Shown here: piece by piece, positions 1 through 11,165 of the stretch
How the letters are laid out: every line of letters begins with the position of its first letter
Position numbering within the stretch: position 1 is the first letter of the stretch
Assembly: GCA_947044405.1 (NCBI GenBank)
Contig: CAMRHE010000028.1
Coordinates: 6,367,001 to 6,431,000, forward strand
Reading direction: 5' to 3'
Length of the DNA stretch: 64,000 nt
Source of the DNA: Leptodactylus fallax
Taxonomy: Eukaryota; Chordata; Amphibia; Anura; Leptodactylidae
The notes under the pieces: model-generated
Told to the model about the DNA's origin: nothing
Databases searched by the model: none
What the model saw: only the letters and a program-made list of their open reading frames with translations
Made by a program: the position numbers and the translations under genes

Positions 1-116
1 GGGGGGTAAATACCAGGAGCAGGTACCACGGGGCCCAACAACTAATAGGCCCTTTCATTTAGACCTAGATAGTGATGAGTATTCAAGGGTGCGTGCCCCA
101 TGGCTCCCCCGGCTGA

Positions 117-2250
117 GTGTATTATCCCTTCTCTGTGGATTCTGGTGCACACTGTCCCTGTACTGGGACATCACTGTGTGTATTATCCCTGTACTGTGAC
201 ATCACTGTGTGTATTATCTCTGAACTGTGACATCACTGTGTATTATCCCTGTGCTGTGACATCACTGTGTGTATTATCCCTGTACTGTGACATCACTGTG
301 TGTATTATCCCTGTACTGTGATATCACTGTGTGTATTATCCCTGTACTGTGACATCACTGTGTGTATTATCCCTGTACTGTGACATCACTGTGTATTATC
401 CCTGTGCTGTGACATCACTGTGTGTATTATCCCTGTACTGTGACATCACTGTGTGTATTATCTCTGTACTGTGACATCACTGTGTGTATTATCCCTGTAC
501 TGTGACATCACTGTGTGTATCATCCCTGTACTGTGACATCACTGTGTGTATTATCCCTGTACTGTGACATCACTGTGTGTATTATCTCTGTACTGTGACA
601 TCACTGTGTGTATTATCCCTGTACTGTGACATCACTGTGTGTATTATCTCTGTACTGTGACATCACTGTGTGTATTATCCCTGTACTGTGACATCACTGT
701 GTGTATTAACTCTGTACTGTGACATCACTGTGTGTATTATACTTGTCCTGTGACATCACTGTGTGTATTATCCCTGTACTGTGACATCACTGTGTGTATT
801 ATCTCTGAACTGTGACATCACTGTGTATTATCCCTGTGCTGTGACATCACTGTGTGTATTATCTCTGTACTGTGACATCACTGTGTGTATTATCCCTGTA
901 CTGTGACATCACTGTGTGTATTATCCCTGTGCTGTGACATCACTGTGTGTATTATCCCTGTGCTGTGATATCACTGTGTGTATTATCCCTGTACTGTGAC
1001 ATCACTGTGTGTATTATCCCTGTACTGTGACATTACTGTGTGTATTATCCCTGTACTGTGACATCACTGTGTGTATTATCCCTGTACTGTGACATCACTG
1101 TGTGTATTATCCCTGTACTGTGACATCACTGTGTGTATTATACTTGTCCTGTGACATCACTGTATTATCCCTGTACTGTGACATCACTGTGTGTATTATC
1201 TCTGAACTGTGACATCACTGTGTATTATCCCTGTGCTGTGACATCACTGTGTGTATTATCTCTGAACTGTGACATCACTGTGTGTATTATCCCTGTACTG
1301 TGACATCACTGTGTGTATTATCCCTGTACTGTGATATCACTGTGTGTATTATCCCTGTACTGTGACATCACTGTGTGTATTATCCCTGTACTGTGACATC
1401 ACTGTGTGTATTATCCCTGTACTGTGACATCACTGTGTGTATTATCCCTGTACTGTGACATCACTGTGTGTATTATCCCTGTACTGTGACATCACTGTGT
1501 GTATTATCCCTGTACTGTGACATCACTGTGTATTATCCCTGTGCTGTGACATCACTGTGTGTATTATCTCTGAACTGTGACATCACTGTGTGTATTATCC
1601 CTGTACTGTGACATCACTGTGTGTATTATCCCTGTACTGTGATATCACTGTGTGTATTATCCCTGTACTGTGACATCACTGTGTGTATTATCCCTGTACT
1701 GTGACATCACTGTGTGTATTATCCCTGTACTGTGACATCACTGTGTGTATTATACTTGTCCTGTGACATCACTGTGTGTATTATCCCTGTACTGTGACAT
1801 CACTGTGTGTATCATCCCTGTACTGTGACATCACTGTGTGTATTATCCCTGTACTGTGACATCACTGTGTGTATTATCTCTGTACTGTGACATCACTGTG
1901 TGTATTATCCCTGTACTGTGACATCACTGTGTGTATTATACTTGTCCTGTGACATCACTGTGTGTATTATCCAGTACTGTGAATATTATCCTGTACTGTG
2001 ACATCACTGTGTGTATTATCCCTGTACTGTGACATCACTGTGTGTATTATTTCTGTACTGTGACATCACTGTGTGTATTATCTCTGTACTGTGACATCAC
2101 TGTGTGTATTATCTCTGTACTGTGACATCACTGTTATGTATTATCTCTGTACTGTGATATCACTGTGTTTGTTATGCCTGTACAGTGACATCTTTGAGTC
2201 TATTATTCTTGTAAGATGATATCACTATGTGTATTACCCTTGTGCATTAG
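117..2250. repeat. 31-bp minisatellite array (about 65-70 units)
   Basis: A 31-bp unit built from GTGTATTATCCCTGTACTG followed by TGACATCACT repeats almost without a break. A 29-bp variant lacks one GT, and recurrent unit types carry TCTCTGAACTG or ACTTGTCCTG. The same variants recur at distant places in the array, which points to unequal exchange or block duplication. The edges are degenerate (117-150 and 2180-2250). Short reading frames through the array are accidental. No coding or RNA signal is visible. Confidence 0.97.
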
Positions 2251-2651
2251 GGAGTCCAAAATAATCATAAACTTTTCATGTTCTGAATTTACCGCTTATA
2301 GTGGTCATATTGGAGTGGGGACCATTCCAAATTTTGCAACAGGACCCCATGGTTCTAGGCACAGATGGGAGCTCCGCAGTCACACCCTAATCTATGTCAC
2401 TTATATATGGTGAAAAAAAAAATAAAATTAAAAAAGTAAATGAACAAAATTAAAAAAAAATGTAGTTTAATGAAAACTATTGCTTGCTCCATTACTGGAT
2501 TTTTTTTATTTACTTTATTAATGTGTGAATTTATTAGCTCTGAGTTATTTGCAGACATGCAAATACAGTCACACAGTTGTGTTTCAAACCTCATAAAAAA
2601 AAATTCCTTGGCTGTAACTTGTGCTTGCAATCTACGGCAAACACAGGAAAG
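2251..2651. other. AT-rich spacer, no gene seen
   Basis: This stretch is AT-rich with runs of A and T (for example 2413-2460). It contains no splice-flanked exon, recognisable repeat end or RNA gene that I can identify. The open frames across it are low-complexity. Confidence 0.6.
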
Positions 2652-2656
2652 AAAAA
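2652..2656 (-). terminator. RNA polymerase III terminator of tRNA-Ala
   Basis: A run of five A on the + strand (five T on the transcribed - strand) starts three bases past the 3' end of the tRNA-Ala gene, as expected for Pol III termination. Confidence 0.8.
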
Positions 2657-2659
2657 CTC

Positions 2660-2731
2660 TGGAGATGCCGGGGATTGAACCCGGGACCTCACACATGCGA
2701 AGCGCGCGCTCTACCACTGAGCTACATCCCC
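2660..2731 (-). tRNA. tRNA-Ala (anticodon CGC)
   Basis: The 72-nt gene folds into a complete cloverleaf with a 7-bp acceptor (GGGGATG with CATCTCC), the D-arm GCTC/GAGC and the T-arm CCGGG-TTCAATC-CCCGG. The anticodon stem CGCGC/GTGTG carries the loop TTCGCAT. The anticodon CGC at positions 34-36 reads GCG alanine codons. The internal promoter boxes are intact: A-box around TAGCTCAGTGGTAGAGC and B-box GGTTCAATCC. No CCA is encoded, as is normal in eukaryotes. There is no intron. A T5 terminator follows. It looks like a functional gene; the identity is read from the fold and the anticodon. Confidence 0.96.
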
Positions 2732-2776
2732 CAGCTGCCTGCGTCAGTGCCTGGGCCTGCATAGGAAGGAAGCTGC

Positions 2777-3205
2777 GAGCTCCCCGCACAGTCCTTACAA
2801 GATCCATGCACTCTCCTCCTGAGCTCCCCGCACAGTCCTTACAAGATCCATGCACTCTCTTCCTGAGCTCCCCGCACAGTCCCTACAAGATCCCTGCACA
2901 GTCCCTACAAGATCCATGCACTCTCCTCCTGAGCTCCCCGCACAGTCCTTACAAGATCCATGCACTCTCTTCCTGAGCTCCCCGCACAGTCCCTACAAGA
3001 TCCCTGCACAGTCCCTACAAGATCCATGCACTCTCTTCCTGAGCTCCCCGCACAGTCCTTACAAGATCCCTGCACAGTCCCTACAAGATCCCTGCACTCT
3101 GCTCCTGAGCTCCCCGCACAGTCTCTACCTTCTCCCGCATATTCCCTATGCACTCCCCGCACATTCCTCCTGAGCTCCCTGCACTCTGCTCCTGAGCCCC
3201 CCGGA
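2777..3205. repeat. 44-bp minisatellite with internal 21-22-bp subrepeats
   Basis: The period is 44 bp (GAGCTCCCCGCACAGTCC at 2777 recurs at 2821). Units contain a half-length subunit around CACAGTCCCTACAAGATCC, so some units are 44 bp and others add about 22 bp. The array lies immediately upstream of the tRNA-Ala gene in its transcription direction and decays into CTGAGCTCC-type remnants near 3205. Open frames on both strands here are artefacts of the repeat. Confidence 0.93.
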
Positions 3206-3446
3206 TATTCCTCCCTCCTCCAGCAATGTACAGAGGAAGACACAGAGATCTCCATATATACCGCTCCCTTCAGTCCGCTCTGGGCAGTCTGTATACCCGG
3301 TCCAGCCTGGTAGAGGATACAGCACTATGTATAGACAATATAATGATCAGACTAGTGAGATGAGGAGCCGCTTCTCTGCTGCAGGAGACATCACACAGGA
3401 ACCAAAAAAGCAAAAAGATTCAGCAATTTATAGGATTGAACAGAGT
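3206..3446. other. Spacer between minisatellite and tRNA-Gly
   Basis: Apparently unique sequence without a coding or RNA signal that I recognise. Confidence 0.5.
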
Positions 3447-3459
3447 AAAAAAAAAAAAA
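3447..3459 (-). terminator. RNA polymerase III terminator of tRNA-Gly
   Basis: A 13-A run on the + strand gives a long T run six bases past the 3' end of the tRNA-Gly gene on the transcribed strand. Confidence 0.85.
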
Positions 3460-3465
3460 CTCAGC

Positions 3466-3536
3466 TGCATTGGCCGGGAATCGAACCCGGGCCTCCCGCG
3501 TGGCAGGCGAGAATTCTACCACTGAACCACCAATGC
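3466..3536 (-). tRNA. tRNA-Gly (anticodon GCC)
   Basis: A 71-nt cloverleaf with acceptor GCATTGG/CCAATGC, D-arm with TGGTTCAGTGGTAGAA (A-box), an anticodon loop containing GCC, and T-arm CCGGGTTCGATTCCCGG with the B-box GGTTCGATTCC. To the extent I recall it, the sequence matches the standard vertebrate tRNA-Gly(GCC) throughout. It has no intron and no encoded CCA. It lies about 735 bp from tRNA-Ala on the same strand; each has its own terminator, so they are separate transcription units. Confidence 0.97.
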
Positions 3537-4382
3537 TTGCTTGTGATTCTATTATGTCTATGTGGCCTCTATGCAGAGTGATGTACATTGGGCAGTTTCC
3601 TTAGACAGTCCTCAGCGCAGACTTTTCGGACTACATGATATTATTTTTCAGGGGTTTCTGCTTCATTTTGCTTCTTAGACTCTCAGCATTGCTTGTCTCA
3701 TTCCAGCCAAGATATTGGTACCAAATCACACAATCAATCGCTCCATCGCAGCAACCAGTCCTTAGTATGGCAACTGGAAACAAAAATTATAAAAAATAAG
3801 TAAATAAAATAAAAAAGAAAGAAACAAAAAATAGGGAATAATATAATAAATAGTTTAATATAATACATTTATAATAATTTTTTTATTATTAATTTTGTGG
3901 CACAAATTTTCTGATGGATTCAATCACTTTGGCACTGTACGCACGTCCGTCAGTACGGTCATCGTACCCCGGCTGCCATGTTTTAATGCCAGTTGGGTGT
4001 ACGGACAATTTTAGGTGTGATCAGCAAGAATCGCAGTCAAAACAATCACAAGATGGGATCAAAATCTTCATATTAGGCTACGTGTAAAGCAAACCTTACA
4101 ACTGTGACTGGTGAGGACCCCAATGCCAACTCTGTGACAGCCAGATGGATGCCCACATGGCCAGAACTCAGATTTTCCAACATTGGCAGGGTGGCAGTAT
4201 GGAGAACAACATGCAAAGTGTGCTACAAAAATTTTCAGGGGTGGCCATATCTCTCCTTAGGTAGACCCCGACACTTTTGGGGACATAACATGTTCCCTTT
4301 TTATGACGTGGGCACATAAAAGTACCCACCATAACTCTTTTTGTGATGTGACTGGCACATAACATGCCGAATCATGTATAGA
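3537..4382. other. Intergenic, AT-rich, no gene seen
   Basis: Nothing coding is visible. 3780-3900 is strongly A/T-rich. 3930-4080 (TGGCACTGTACGCACG and onwards) reads like an old dispersed repeat, but I cannot place it in a family. Confidence 0.5.
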
Positions 4383-4652
4383 ACATACTTGCTAACGCTC
4401 CTGAAATATCTGGGAGGCTCCCAAAATAATGGGAGACCTCCCGAACTCCAGGAGGAGCTGGCAAATCTTCCGAGGCAGGGCCACGCTCTATTATTATCTA
4501 TGTGATGTGTTCACAGCATGTGCTGATGTCATCTAAGGGGCGTGGCACATTTTTGTTACAAAAAAGGAGCATGACCCACCCCCAAAATGAGTAAGGTCTC
4601 GGCCCAACATACTGTGTCACCCAGATAAATGCCAAGAATGGTTGGCAAGTAT
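4383..4652. mobile_element. MITE with ACATACTTGC terminal inverted repeats, copy 1
   Basis: The left end reads ACATACTTGCTAACGCTCC and the right end reads GGTTGGCAAGTATGG, which are inverted repeats of each other. The interior contains the palindromic GGGAGGCTCCC and GGGAGACCTCCC blocks. A related element lies at 54885-55195. It has no coding capacity. Superfamily is not assigned. Confidence 0.75.
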
Positions 4653-5801
4653 GGTATAGAATGGCAGAGAGCCCAGCAGATGAAGGAGCATTCCCACTGG
4701 GCCACATTGGGCAGCTCTTCCAGGAACCCGGGAGGTCACCTAGGAAGAAACTAGTATGAGATAGCTACTAGTGTAGCAGACATGGAACCTGCCATAGGGT
4801 CCAACAATCATAGGGGTTTTTAGGTTTCACCCCACTGACCAATTGTGGCACAGTACACTTGGAGGCCAAGGGACCTCACCAAGAAGGTCCACGGCCCTGT
4901 TTCTTCCAGATGTACTGTGACACCGATTGGCGCATGCGCAATCCACCCACTAACACCAGAACTTAGCCATGTAGCACGGGCCTGGCAACTAGAGTATTAC
5001 CCGATACAAATACCATCACATATTCATCTATTGTTCCTTATAAAAAATATTCCTGGATCAAAAGAAAAAAAAAAATTTTGTTGTGGTGAATTCCAAAATC
5101 CATTGGCTCATGCACTGCAATTGGAAGCGTCACCGACAGCCGTTCCTCCAGCAATTTTGCAGGAAGCTGCTGCAGACGACAGTGCTCTAGGACTGTCACA
5201 TTGTGTCACAATGCATTACACCTGACGGTTCCAATGAAACGTATAGGGATTGTATAGATACGACAACCCATCTTCAGTGCAGCGCTGCCGGCCCTTTAAA
5301 TACACAGCCCGCCCTACAAAGTTTTCAGGTTGCATAACCTTGTTTACAGTCCGTTCCAATAATCATTTTACTAAATTAAACTTTCCATATTTATCCTTGT
5401 TAAAGGCGATGATGCCGAGGTCTCCGATTTCCAGATGGGAATCCGTGACATTTAGAGAGTCCTGCACGCTATCCCTGGATGTCTGGAGGCGACTGACTTG
5501 AGTAACACTGACCAGCAGTTTGTGTCTTGCATCAACATTCTTCACTCTGGACGTACAATGACTTCATACACCGTAAAAACATTTCTGTTTAGCAATAACT
5601 GATAAAATACGAAGCATCCGGAATTACGACGCGCGGGGTATTATTGTGAAACATGTTGGGCTAAAAATATCCCATAGATACGAAGATAAGGGAAGAGATT
5701 AAGTAATCCTACGAGTATGAGAGAAAATAGAATCTTACAACTTCATTTCTGCTTTTCATATGCCCTATTAGGGAGAATGGTTACATCATAAAGGGATATA
5801 T
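4653..5801. other. Intergenic, no gene seen
   Basis: No tRNA, exon or clear transposon end was recognised. The open frames of up to 126 codons are not supported by codon character, splice sites or similarity that I can recognise. Confidence 0.5.
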
Positions 5802-7724
5802 TACCCCAGCTCTGGTTCTAGTGACACTAACCTATCTATCTGCAGGGCTGGGGTGATAGGCTGGTTCTGGTGACACTAACCTATCTGCAGATCTGGGGTG
5901 ATATGCTGGTTCTGGTGTCACTAACCTATCTGCAGGGCTGGGGTGATATGCTGGGGTCTGGTGACACTAACCTATCTATCTGCAGGGCTGGGGTGATATG
6001 CTGGTTCTGGTGACACTAACCTATCTATCTGCAGGGCTGGGGTGATATGCTGGTTCTGGTGATACTAACCTATCTATCTGCAGATCTGGGGTGATATGCT
6101 GGTTCTGGTGTCACTAACCTATCTAGCTGCAGGGCTAGGGTGATATGCTGGTTCTGGTGACACTAACCTATCTGCAGGGCTGGGGTGATATGCTGGGGTC
6201 TGGTGACACTAACCTATCTATCTGCAGGGCTGGGGTGATATGCTGGTTCTGGTGACACTAACCTATCTATCTGCAGGGCTGGGGTGATATGCTGGTTCTG
6301 GTGATACTAACCTATCTATCTGCAGATCTGGGGTGATATGCTGGTTCTGGTGTCACTAACCTATCTAGCTGCACGGCTGGGGTGATATGCTGGTTCTGGT
6401 GATACTAACCTATCTATCTGCAGATCTGGGGTGATATGCTGGTTCTGGTGTCACTAACCTATCTAGCTGCAGGGCTAGGGTGATATGCTGGTTCTGGTGA
6501 CACTAACCTATCTGCAGGGCTGGGGTGATATGCTGGGGTCTGGTGACACTAACCTATCTATCTGCAGGGCTGGGGTGATATGCTGGTTCTGGTGACACTA
6601 ACCTATATATCTGCAGGGCTGGGGTGATATGCTGGTTCTGGTGACACTAACCTATCTATCTGCAGGGCTGGGTTGATATGCTGGTTCTGGTGACACTAAC
6701 CTATCTATCTGCAGGGCTGGGGTGATATGCTGGTTCTGGTGACACTAACCTATCTATTTGCAGAGCTGGGGTGATATGCTGGTTCTGGTGACACTAACCT
6801 ATCTATCTGCAGGGCTGGGGTGATATGCTGGTTCTGGTGACACTAACCTATATATCTGCAGGGCTGGGGTGATATGCTGGTTCTGGTGACACTAACCTAT
6901 CTATCTGCAGGGCTGGGGTGATATGCTGGTTCTGGTGACACTAACCTATCTATCTGCAGGGCTGGGGTGATATGCTGGTTCTGGTGACACTAACCTATCT
7001 ATCTGCAGGGCTGGGGTGATATGCTGGTTCTAGTGACACTAACCTATCTATCTGCAGGGCTGGGGTGATATGCTGGTTCTGGTGACACTAACCTATATAT
7101 CTGCAGGGCTGGGGTGATATGCTGGTTCTGGTGACACTAACCTATTTATCTGCAGGGCTGGGGTGATATGCTGGTTCTGGTGACACTAACCTATCTATCT
7201 GCAGGGCTGGGGTGATATGCTGGTTCTGGTGACACTAACCTATCTATCTGCAGGGTTGGGGTGATATGCTGGTTCTAGTGACACTAACCTATCTATCTGC
7301 AGGGCTGGGGTGATATGCTGGTTCTGGTGACACTAACCTATATATCTGCAGGGCTGGGGTGATATGCTGGTTCTGGTGACACTAACCTATCTATCTTCAG
7401 GGCTGGGGTGATATGCTGGTTGTGGTGACACTAACCTATCTATCTGCAGTACTGGGGTGATATGCTGGTTGTGGTGACACTAACCTATCTATCTGCAGGA
7501 CTGGGGTGATATGCTGGTTCTGGTGACACTAACCTATCTATCTGCAGGGCTGGGGTGATATGCTGGTTCTGGTGACACTAACCTATCTATCTGCAGGGCT
7601 GGGGTGATATGCTGGTTCTGGTGACACTAACCTATCTATCTGCAGGGCTGGGGTGATATGCTGGTTCTGGTGACACTAACCTATCTATCTGCAGGGCTGA
7701 GGTGATATGCTGGTTCTGGTGACA
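5802..7724. repeat. 49-bp minisatellite, array A (about 39 units, forward)
   Basis: The 49-bp unit consists of CTGGGGTGATATGCTGGTTC, TGGTGACACTAACC and TATCTATCTGCAGGG. From about 6600 to 7340 a CCTATATATCTGCAG variant recurs at 6602, 6847, 7092 and 7337, exactly 245 bp (five units) apart. TTCTAGTG recurs at 7028 and 7273, also 245 bp apart. The first third has another five-unit cycle of 242 bp marked by CTGGGGTCTGG (5951, 6193), then 340 bp (6533), which equals 242 plus two monomers. The same family occurs at 24395-25170 and 41526-42328. Confidence 0.97.
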
Positions 7725-7744
7725 GACTTCCTTGAAACTAATTT

Positions 7745-7995
7745 TCTGAGACTTAAATATTGCTGATCTACCCGTAGGATAGGTGATCAGTATCAGGTCA
7801 GCAGGCTCTGACAACCCCACTGGTCACTGCTTTTTCTTCCCAGGTCAGTGACATCACGTTCGTCAATTCCAAACACATTCATTAGTCACATGACCTGTTT
7901 GCAGCTCAGTCCCACTCAAGTGAATTGTCCTGAGGTTCAATACCAGCACAACCCATAGGCAAAGTGCTTGGTAAGCAGTGAAGAGGCTCCAGCAC
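7745..7995. repeat. Dispersed repeat fragment (ATAGGT / CCAAGCAC family)
   Basis: A hallmark order recurs across the window: a GACCTATCC-type box, a 'GATCAG...GTCTGACA' box, TCACATGACC, CAGCTCAGTCCCA, CAATACCAGCACAACC and GCTTGGTAAGCAGTG. Other copies lie near 8575, 10690, 25176, 33735, 46960 and 52500. The copies are short and diverged, with no coding capacity. This is an old non-autonomous DNA repeat; the family name is unknown to me. Confidence 0.7.
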
Positions 7996-8574
7996 TAGAC
8001 TGAACAGATTTCCTCACCTCTTGCTACCATGTTGGGGATGTGTAATGTAGGAATGTAACCTAGTTGGCCGGCTATAGACTATATGAGTGGCAGGAGCGAA
8101 ACTTGGCATTGAAACCATCCACCAAGAGCAGATTCCAAAAGCAGTGCCAAGCTCTGATGTCTCACCCATGGTGAATCCTGTTGCCATTATGCAGGAAAAA
8201 TTCTAGAAAACGTTCCTGACCTGCATCTACTAAGTGCAGTCGAGGATTCTTCACATTTCTTCCTGCTTGTGGTTTCCTCTATTGAGCTCAGTGTGGAAAA
8301 AAAAACTGCAAAAAAAAAAAAACCTCAAAAACCTCTGCAGTAAAAAAAACCCCAAAAAACAGCCAAATGCCATCGCACTACATGGATTACAAAAACCCTA
8401 GGACCGTTCAGTAACAGACATTGATGAGTGATAAATATATGTTCATTGGGGGCTCCACTAATGGGAACCCTACAGATCAGCACAGTGGGGCCCAGAGCAG
8501 CCACTTGCCCCCATCCCTCCCTTATGTGTAAGGTGGTGGACGTCACCCCCTTCCATAATTGTGCCTTCAAGAAC
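7996..8574. other. Intergenic, no gene seen
   Basis: Nothing recognisable beyond two poly-A-rich tracts (8297-8321 and 8340-8360). Confidence 0.5.
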
Positions 8575-8880
8575 TATGATATTGATGACCTATTCTTAGA
8601 CTAAGCCATCAGTATCAGATTGATGGGGGGGTCTAAAAACCAGCACTCCAACCGATCAGCTGTTTGAAGGAGTTTGTGGCCTCATCACTGCTTACCAAGT
8701 ACAGCGCCATACATTGTATAGTGGTCATGCTTGGTATTGCAACTGCAGCCTGGTCATGTGACCGATAAACATGATGTCACTGACTCGAGAAGAGGAAGTG
8801 GTGACTGTCCGAACTCCATGGCCAGATATTACATTAATGACCTATCCTAAGAATAGGTCATACATTTTAATGTCCTTAAA
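8575..8880. repeat. Dispersed repeat copy with inverted ends
   Basis: The left end GATGACCTATTCTTAGACTA and the right end ATGACCTATCCTAAGAATAGGTCAT frame a 'GATCAGCTGTTTGAAG' box and a GCGCCATACATTGTATAGTGG box. It is the same family as at 7745-7995. The right end carries its own short palindrome. Confidence 0.65.
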
Positions 8881-9447
8881 GACTCCTTTAAGTGGAGGAC
8901 TTACAGTTTGAGTGCAGGACTCCTCGCTCTGGACAGGCCTATACTGTTTATTGCATTCATTTATTAGAGTGCCATACACTGTATAGTGGTTGTGCTTGGT
9001 ATTGCAGCTCAAGCCCATTCATTTGGGATAAAGAAAATTCAGTTCCTGATCACTTAACCTTAATGCACCTTGATCAATAATAGCCTTGAGGGATGTCCTG
9101 TAATAATACTGTGGCCTGTGAGATTCTAATTCTAACAAGCTTAATGTACAGTACACCAGTATAATAAAGGCACAAAGGCAGAAAATATGTCAAAAAATAA
9201 TACAGAATTTTTACATCACAAGCCACAAAAAATTATTGCTGACAGAAGTGGCAAAAAGAAAAAGAGTCTTCTGTTTATAAAGGACAAAACTGGCCTCACC
9301 ATTAAAGAGTTAAAGGAGATATGTATAAAAAAAGAACCTATATTTTTATCAAGTTTAATGTTAAATATATTTTTAAGGAATTTTTGGTGACGTTTTTAAA
9401 AATTTTGCATGGTATTAGCTATATTTCCAATTCCTTAGTTGCTGCTC

Positions 9448-9770
9448 CATTGATTCCAGAACAGTTGGAATTTCCTCTCTAGTCTCCCCCATTCCTGAGC
9501 AATAAGTGCAGTTAGTTTTGGTGCTTGATTTGCTATTTCAGCTCTGTCATGTCAGGTGGGCAGTGTCAGGCAGGGGGCGTGATTCAGAGCTACAATCAGG
9601 CAGCCAATGTCAGAGCTCAGAATCACGCCCCCTTGTCTGCTCCTGCCTGACACCGCCCTTCTGACAGTACAGAGACTAAATAGCACATCAGACACCAAAA
9701 CTAACAGCAATGATTGCTCGGGAACAGTGGGGGCAAGAAAAAATTCCAACTGTGCCATAATCAGTAGAGG
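9448..9770. mobile_element. Inner foldback within the larger inverted repeat
   Basis: The arms 9448-9590 and 9615-9770 are inverted copies. Shared blocks include ACAGTTGGAATTT, GTTAGTTTTGGTG, TGCTATTT, GTGTCAGGCAG and GGGGGCGTGATTC. The loop is only about 24 bp. With the outer arms this makes a palindrome inside a palindrome. No coding sequence. Confidence 0.85.
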
Positions 9771-9904
9771 AAGGACTATTAATTGATGTAGTTGGAGTTC
9801 TGACTCTAAGCCCAATAATATGCAGAGACTTCCTGTTTTCTGTAAGATATTTCTTTGCAGCAGTCACCTCACTTACAGCACACTGATGATCACAGCCATC
9901 ATGT

Positions 9905-10110
9905 ATATGTAGATAAGACACAGAATCCACCAGTCAAAATAGGTGATGTCACATCTTATCTACTCCCCTCTCTGCACAGGTCACAGAGCAGGCCTAGAAA
10001 ACTCTCCCATAGAAGTCAATAGGGTCTGCTCCAGACTATTGCCTATGAGGGGGCCCCTCATGGTCCAGGGCCCAGTAGTGACCGCTACTGCTGCATCCCC
10101 TATAGCTACG
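9905..10110. repeat. Dispersed repeat (GTAGATAAGACACAG family), copy 1
   Basis: GTAGATAAGACACAGAATCC, GTCACATCTTATCTACTCCC and AACTCTCCCATAGAAGTCAA are shared nearly base for base with 23313-23440, where a Tc1 element interrupts the left edge. It lies in the loop of the large foldback. Non-coding. Confidence 0.8.
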
Positions 10111-10689
10111 CCCCTGGCTGAAATTGCAACATTTTTAGATTTTTTTTCTTTTAAATATAGATAATAACAGTATAAATAATATAGGCAATAGATATAGAGT
10201 ATTAAAAAAAAAAAATTCTTTAAAAATATATTTAACATAAAAACATGATTTAAACAACAGGTCATTTTCTGGCGACACTTTCCCTTTAACTCTTTAATAG
10301 TGAGGCCAGTTTTGTCCTAAAAAGGGAAGACTCTTTTTCATTTCACTTCCATCAGCAACAACTTTTTGTAGTTTATGACTTAAATAAAAATAATGTTAAA
10401 TTTTTTTTTCTGCTTTTGTGCCTTCATTCTTGATATTAGTATATTTTGTATTTGTTTATTAATAACATTTTTGGGGAACTTTTCTCTTTGCCTATACTTG
10501 CACCATAGTGTAAGGTGTGTTGTATGTTAGGCTTGTTAGAATTAGAATCTCACAGGCCATGGCCACAGTATTATTACAGGACATCCCTCGGGGCTATTAT
10601 TGATCATGGTGCATTAGGGTTAAATGACCAGGAATGGAATTTTCTGTATCCCAAATGAATGGGGTTGAGGTCAACAATGTCATATCAGC

Positions 10690-11165
10690 AGGGTTCAGAC
10701 ATCCAGCACCCCCACCAATCAGCCGTTTGAAGAGGCCATGGAGTTTGGGCCTTCACCACTTCGTCTTCACAGGTCAGTGACATCACATTTATCAGTCACT
10801 TGACCAGGCTGCAGATGCAATACCAAGCACAACCACTATACAAATCATGGCGCTGTAAGCAGAGACCCCCCTATTGGCACAATGACCCTTTCACAGGTCA
10901 CAGAGCATGCCTTGAAGATTCCATAGTCATGCAGACTCTGTATTGGGGCCACTACCTACCTTATACCATTTAGTACAGAGGTAAATTTTATGCAGCAGAG
11001 GGACCGTTGGGGCTCCCCTCCTGGTCAGGGCCCGGAAAATACTGCTACTGCTGCACCTTCTAGAGCTACGCCACCTATCACCAAAAATTCTTAAAAAATA
11101 TATTCAACATAATTTACACAATAGGTCATTTCTGGGCGACACTTTCCCTTTAAAATTAGTTTATA
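10690..11165. repeat. Two overlapping dispersed-repeat fragments
   Basis: 10690-10880 is a copy of the CCAAGCAC family (CCACCAATCAGCCGTTTGAAG, TCACTTGACC, CAATACCAAGCACAACC). 10895-11165 resembles 9975-10300: 'CACAGAGCATGCC', then a TTCTTAAAAAATATATTCAACAT block ending in GGCGACACTTTCCCTTTAA. Confidence 0.65.

Larger units (their letters stand above)
9010..10680. mobile_element. 1.7-kb foldback: outer inverted repeat
   Basis: The left arm (9010-9390) and the reverse complement of the right arm (about 10205-10680) align over nearly 400 bp. Shared blocks include CATTCATTTGGGATA, ATGTCCTGTAATAATACTGTG, GGACAAAACTGGCCTCAC and TTAAATATATTTTTAA. The arms differ by scattered substitutions and one indel of about 45 bp, so the structure is not recent. 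It is either one large foldback element or two copies of one transposon in opposite orientation. No transposase frame is visible. Confidence 0.8.

Noticed and set aside
2440..3313. Overlapping 100-180-codon frames on both strands
   Set aside because: They cross the tRNA-Ala gene and the 44-bp minisatellite; not protein-coding.
117..7724. Regularly spaced repeats as a CRISPR array
   Set aside because: The repeats are head-to-tail tandem units without unique spacers, there are no cas genes, and the genome is clearly eukaryotic.
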